From positions 1 to 13,253 of the forward strand of contig DATDRM010000048.1 in the NCBI GenBank assembly GCA_035291705.1: 13,253 nt of DNA, given 5' to 3'. Positions 13,043 to 13,253 of this stretch are shown here, one piece after another; position 1 is the first letter of the stretch; each line of letters opens with the position of its first letter. A program made the position numbers and the translations under genes. The DNA comes from DATDRM01 sp035291705 (GTDB lineage Bacteria > Chloroflexota > Anaerolineae > Anaerolineales > UBA4823). Under the pieces are notes generated by a model that saw only the letters and a list, made by a program, of their open reading frames with translations, ran no database searches and was not told the origin of the DNA.

Positions 13043-13253
13043 CTAAGCTGCGCAGCAGCTCAACATGGCGGGGTCTTTGTCAAAGGATAGAGCTGCCAGC
13101 CTGAGTCCTTCGACACTAGTCAAGTAGGGGAACATCGTCTCTTGTAAATCCCTGACGGTGATACCGAAGCGCATCGCCAGGGAAGCGATTTGGATCATCT
13201 CTCCAGCCTCGGGAGCCAGGATGTGTGCCCCCAGGAGACGATCGGTATTGACA
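13043..13253 (-). CDS. merA: Mercuric reductase, C-terminal 69 residues (partial)
   Basis: The open frame runs from the right edge to TAG at 13043-13045. The fragment LLGAHILAPEAGEMIQIASLAMRFGITVRDLQETMFPYLTSVEGLRLAALSFDKDPAMLSCCAA matches the dimerisation domain end of MerA, the FAD/NADPH flavoenzyme that reduces Hg(II) to volatile Hg(0) in the cytoplasm. The terminal vicinal pair Cys-Cys followed by two small residues is diagnostic: these cysteines hand Hg(II) from the partner subunit surface to the active site. The catalytic CxxxxC disulfide and any N-terminal metal-binding domain lie outside the window. The CcdA-like selenoprotein gene follows after 47 nt, so co-transcription is likely. 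Confidence 0.92.
   Translation of the reverse strand, partial: VNTDRLLGAHILAPEAGEMIQIASLAMRFGITVRDLQETMFPYLTSVEGLRLAALSFDKDPAMLSCCAA

Overview
The window looks like part of a GC-rich bacterial chromosome. Gene content (an MttB-family methyltransferase without pyrrolysine, selenocysteine use, SHOCT and PepSY-like small membrane proteins, mer and cop genes together) suggests an environmental bacterium, possibly Chloroflexota/Anaerolineae. That placement is an inference from memory of similar neighbourhoods, not a demonstrated assignment. Most of the window is one accessory metal and thiol stress island.

Layout from left to right: the 3' end of a NUDIX hydrolase (+, 1-210); a complete MttB-superfamily methyltransferase (-, 272-1708); a strong hairpin terminator (1774-1813); then a leftward block read from 6773 down to 1913. 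That block holds a CopB-type P1B ATPase with a His-rich N-terminus, a PCYCGC-motif lipoprotein, a NapH/NosR-like polytopic 4Fe-4S membrane protein, and a small membrane-anchored DUF1573-like protein. Divergent from copB is a rightward pair: an ArsR/SmtB-family regulator with a CzrA-like zinc site and a CDF zinc exporter, overlapping by ATGA. From the right edge leftward come the end of mercuric reductase (merA), a CcdA/DsbD-like thiol-disulfide transporter, a lipoprotein of unknown role, then a Met-rich PepSY-like membrane protein with its own promoter region, an OmpR-type response regulator, a histidine kinase with a Met-rich extracytoplasmic loop, and a SHOCT mini-protein.

The main discovery is two genes that look truncated by UGA but continue in frame into conserved-looking protein. 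The CcdA-like protein (12129-12995) has UGA at codon 196, exactly where CcdA has its second redox cysteine. The DUF1573-like protein (1913-2407) has UGA at codon 105, right after a Cys, giving Cys-Sec-Pro-Pro. Both UGAs are followed by a stem-loop of identical geometry: 12 nt spacer, 6-bp stem, 5-nt loop beginning GGU. This fits the bacterial SECIS model. I call both as selenoproteins. They sit near opposite ends of an island of mercury, copper and zinc genes, and both Sec residues are predicted to lie in or outside the membrane. This suggests an extracytoplasmic thiol/selenol relay tied to soft-metal handling. No selA, selB, selC or selD lies in the window, so the decoding machinery must be elsewhere in the genome.

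No tRNA, rRNA, CRISPR array or insertion sequence was seen, and no stretch over 300 bases lacks a gene.
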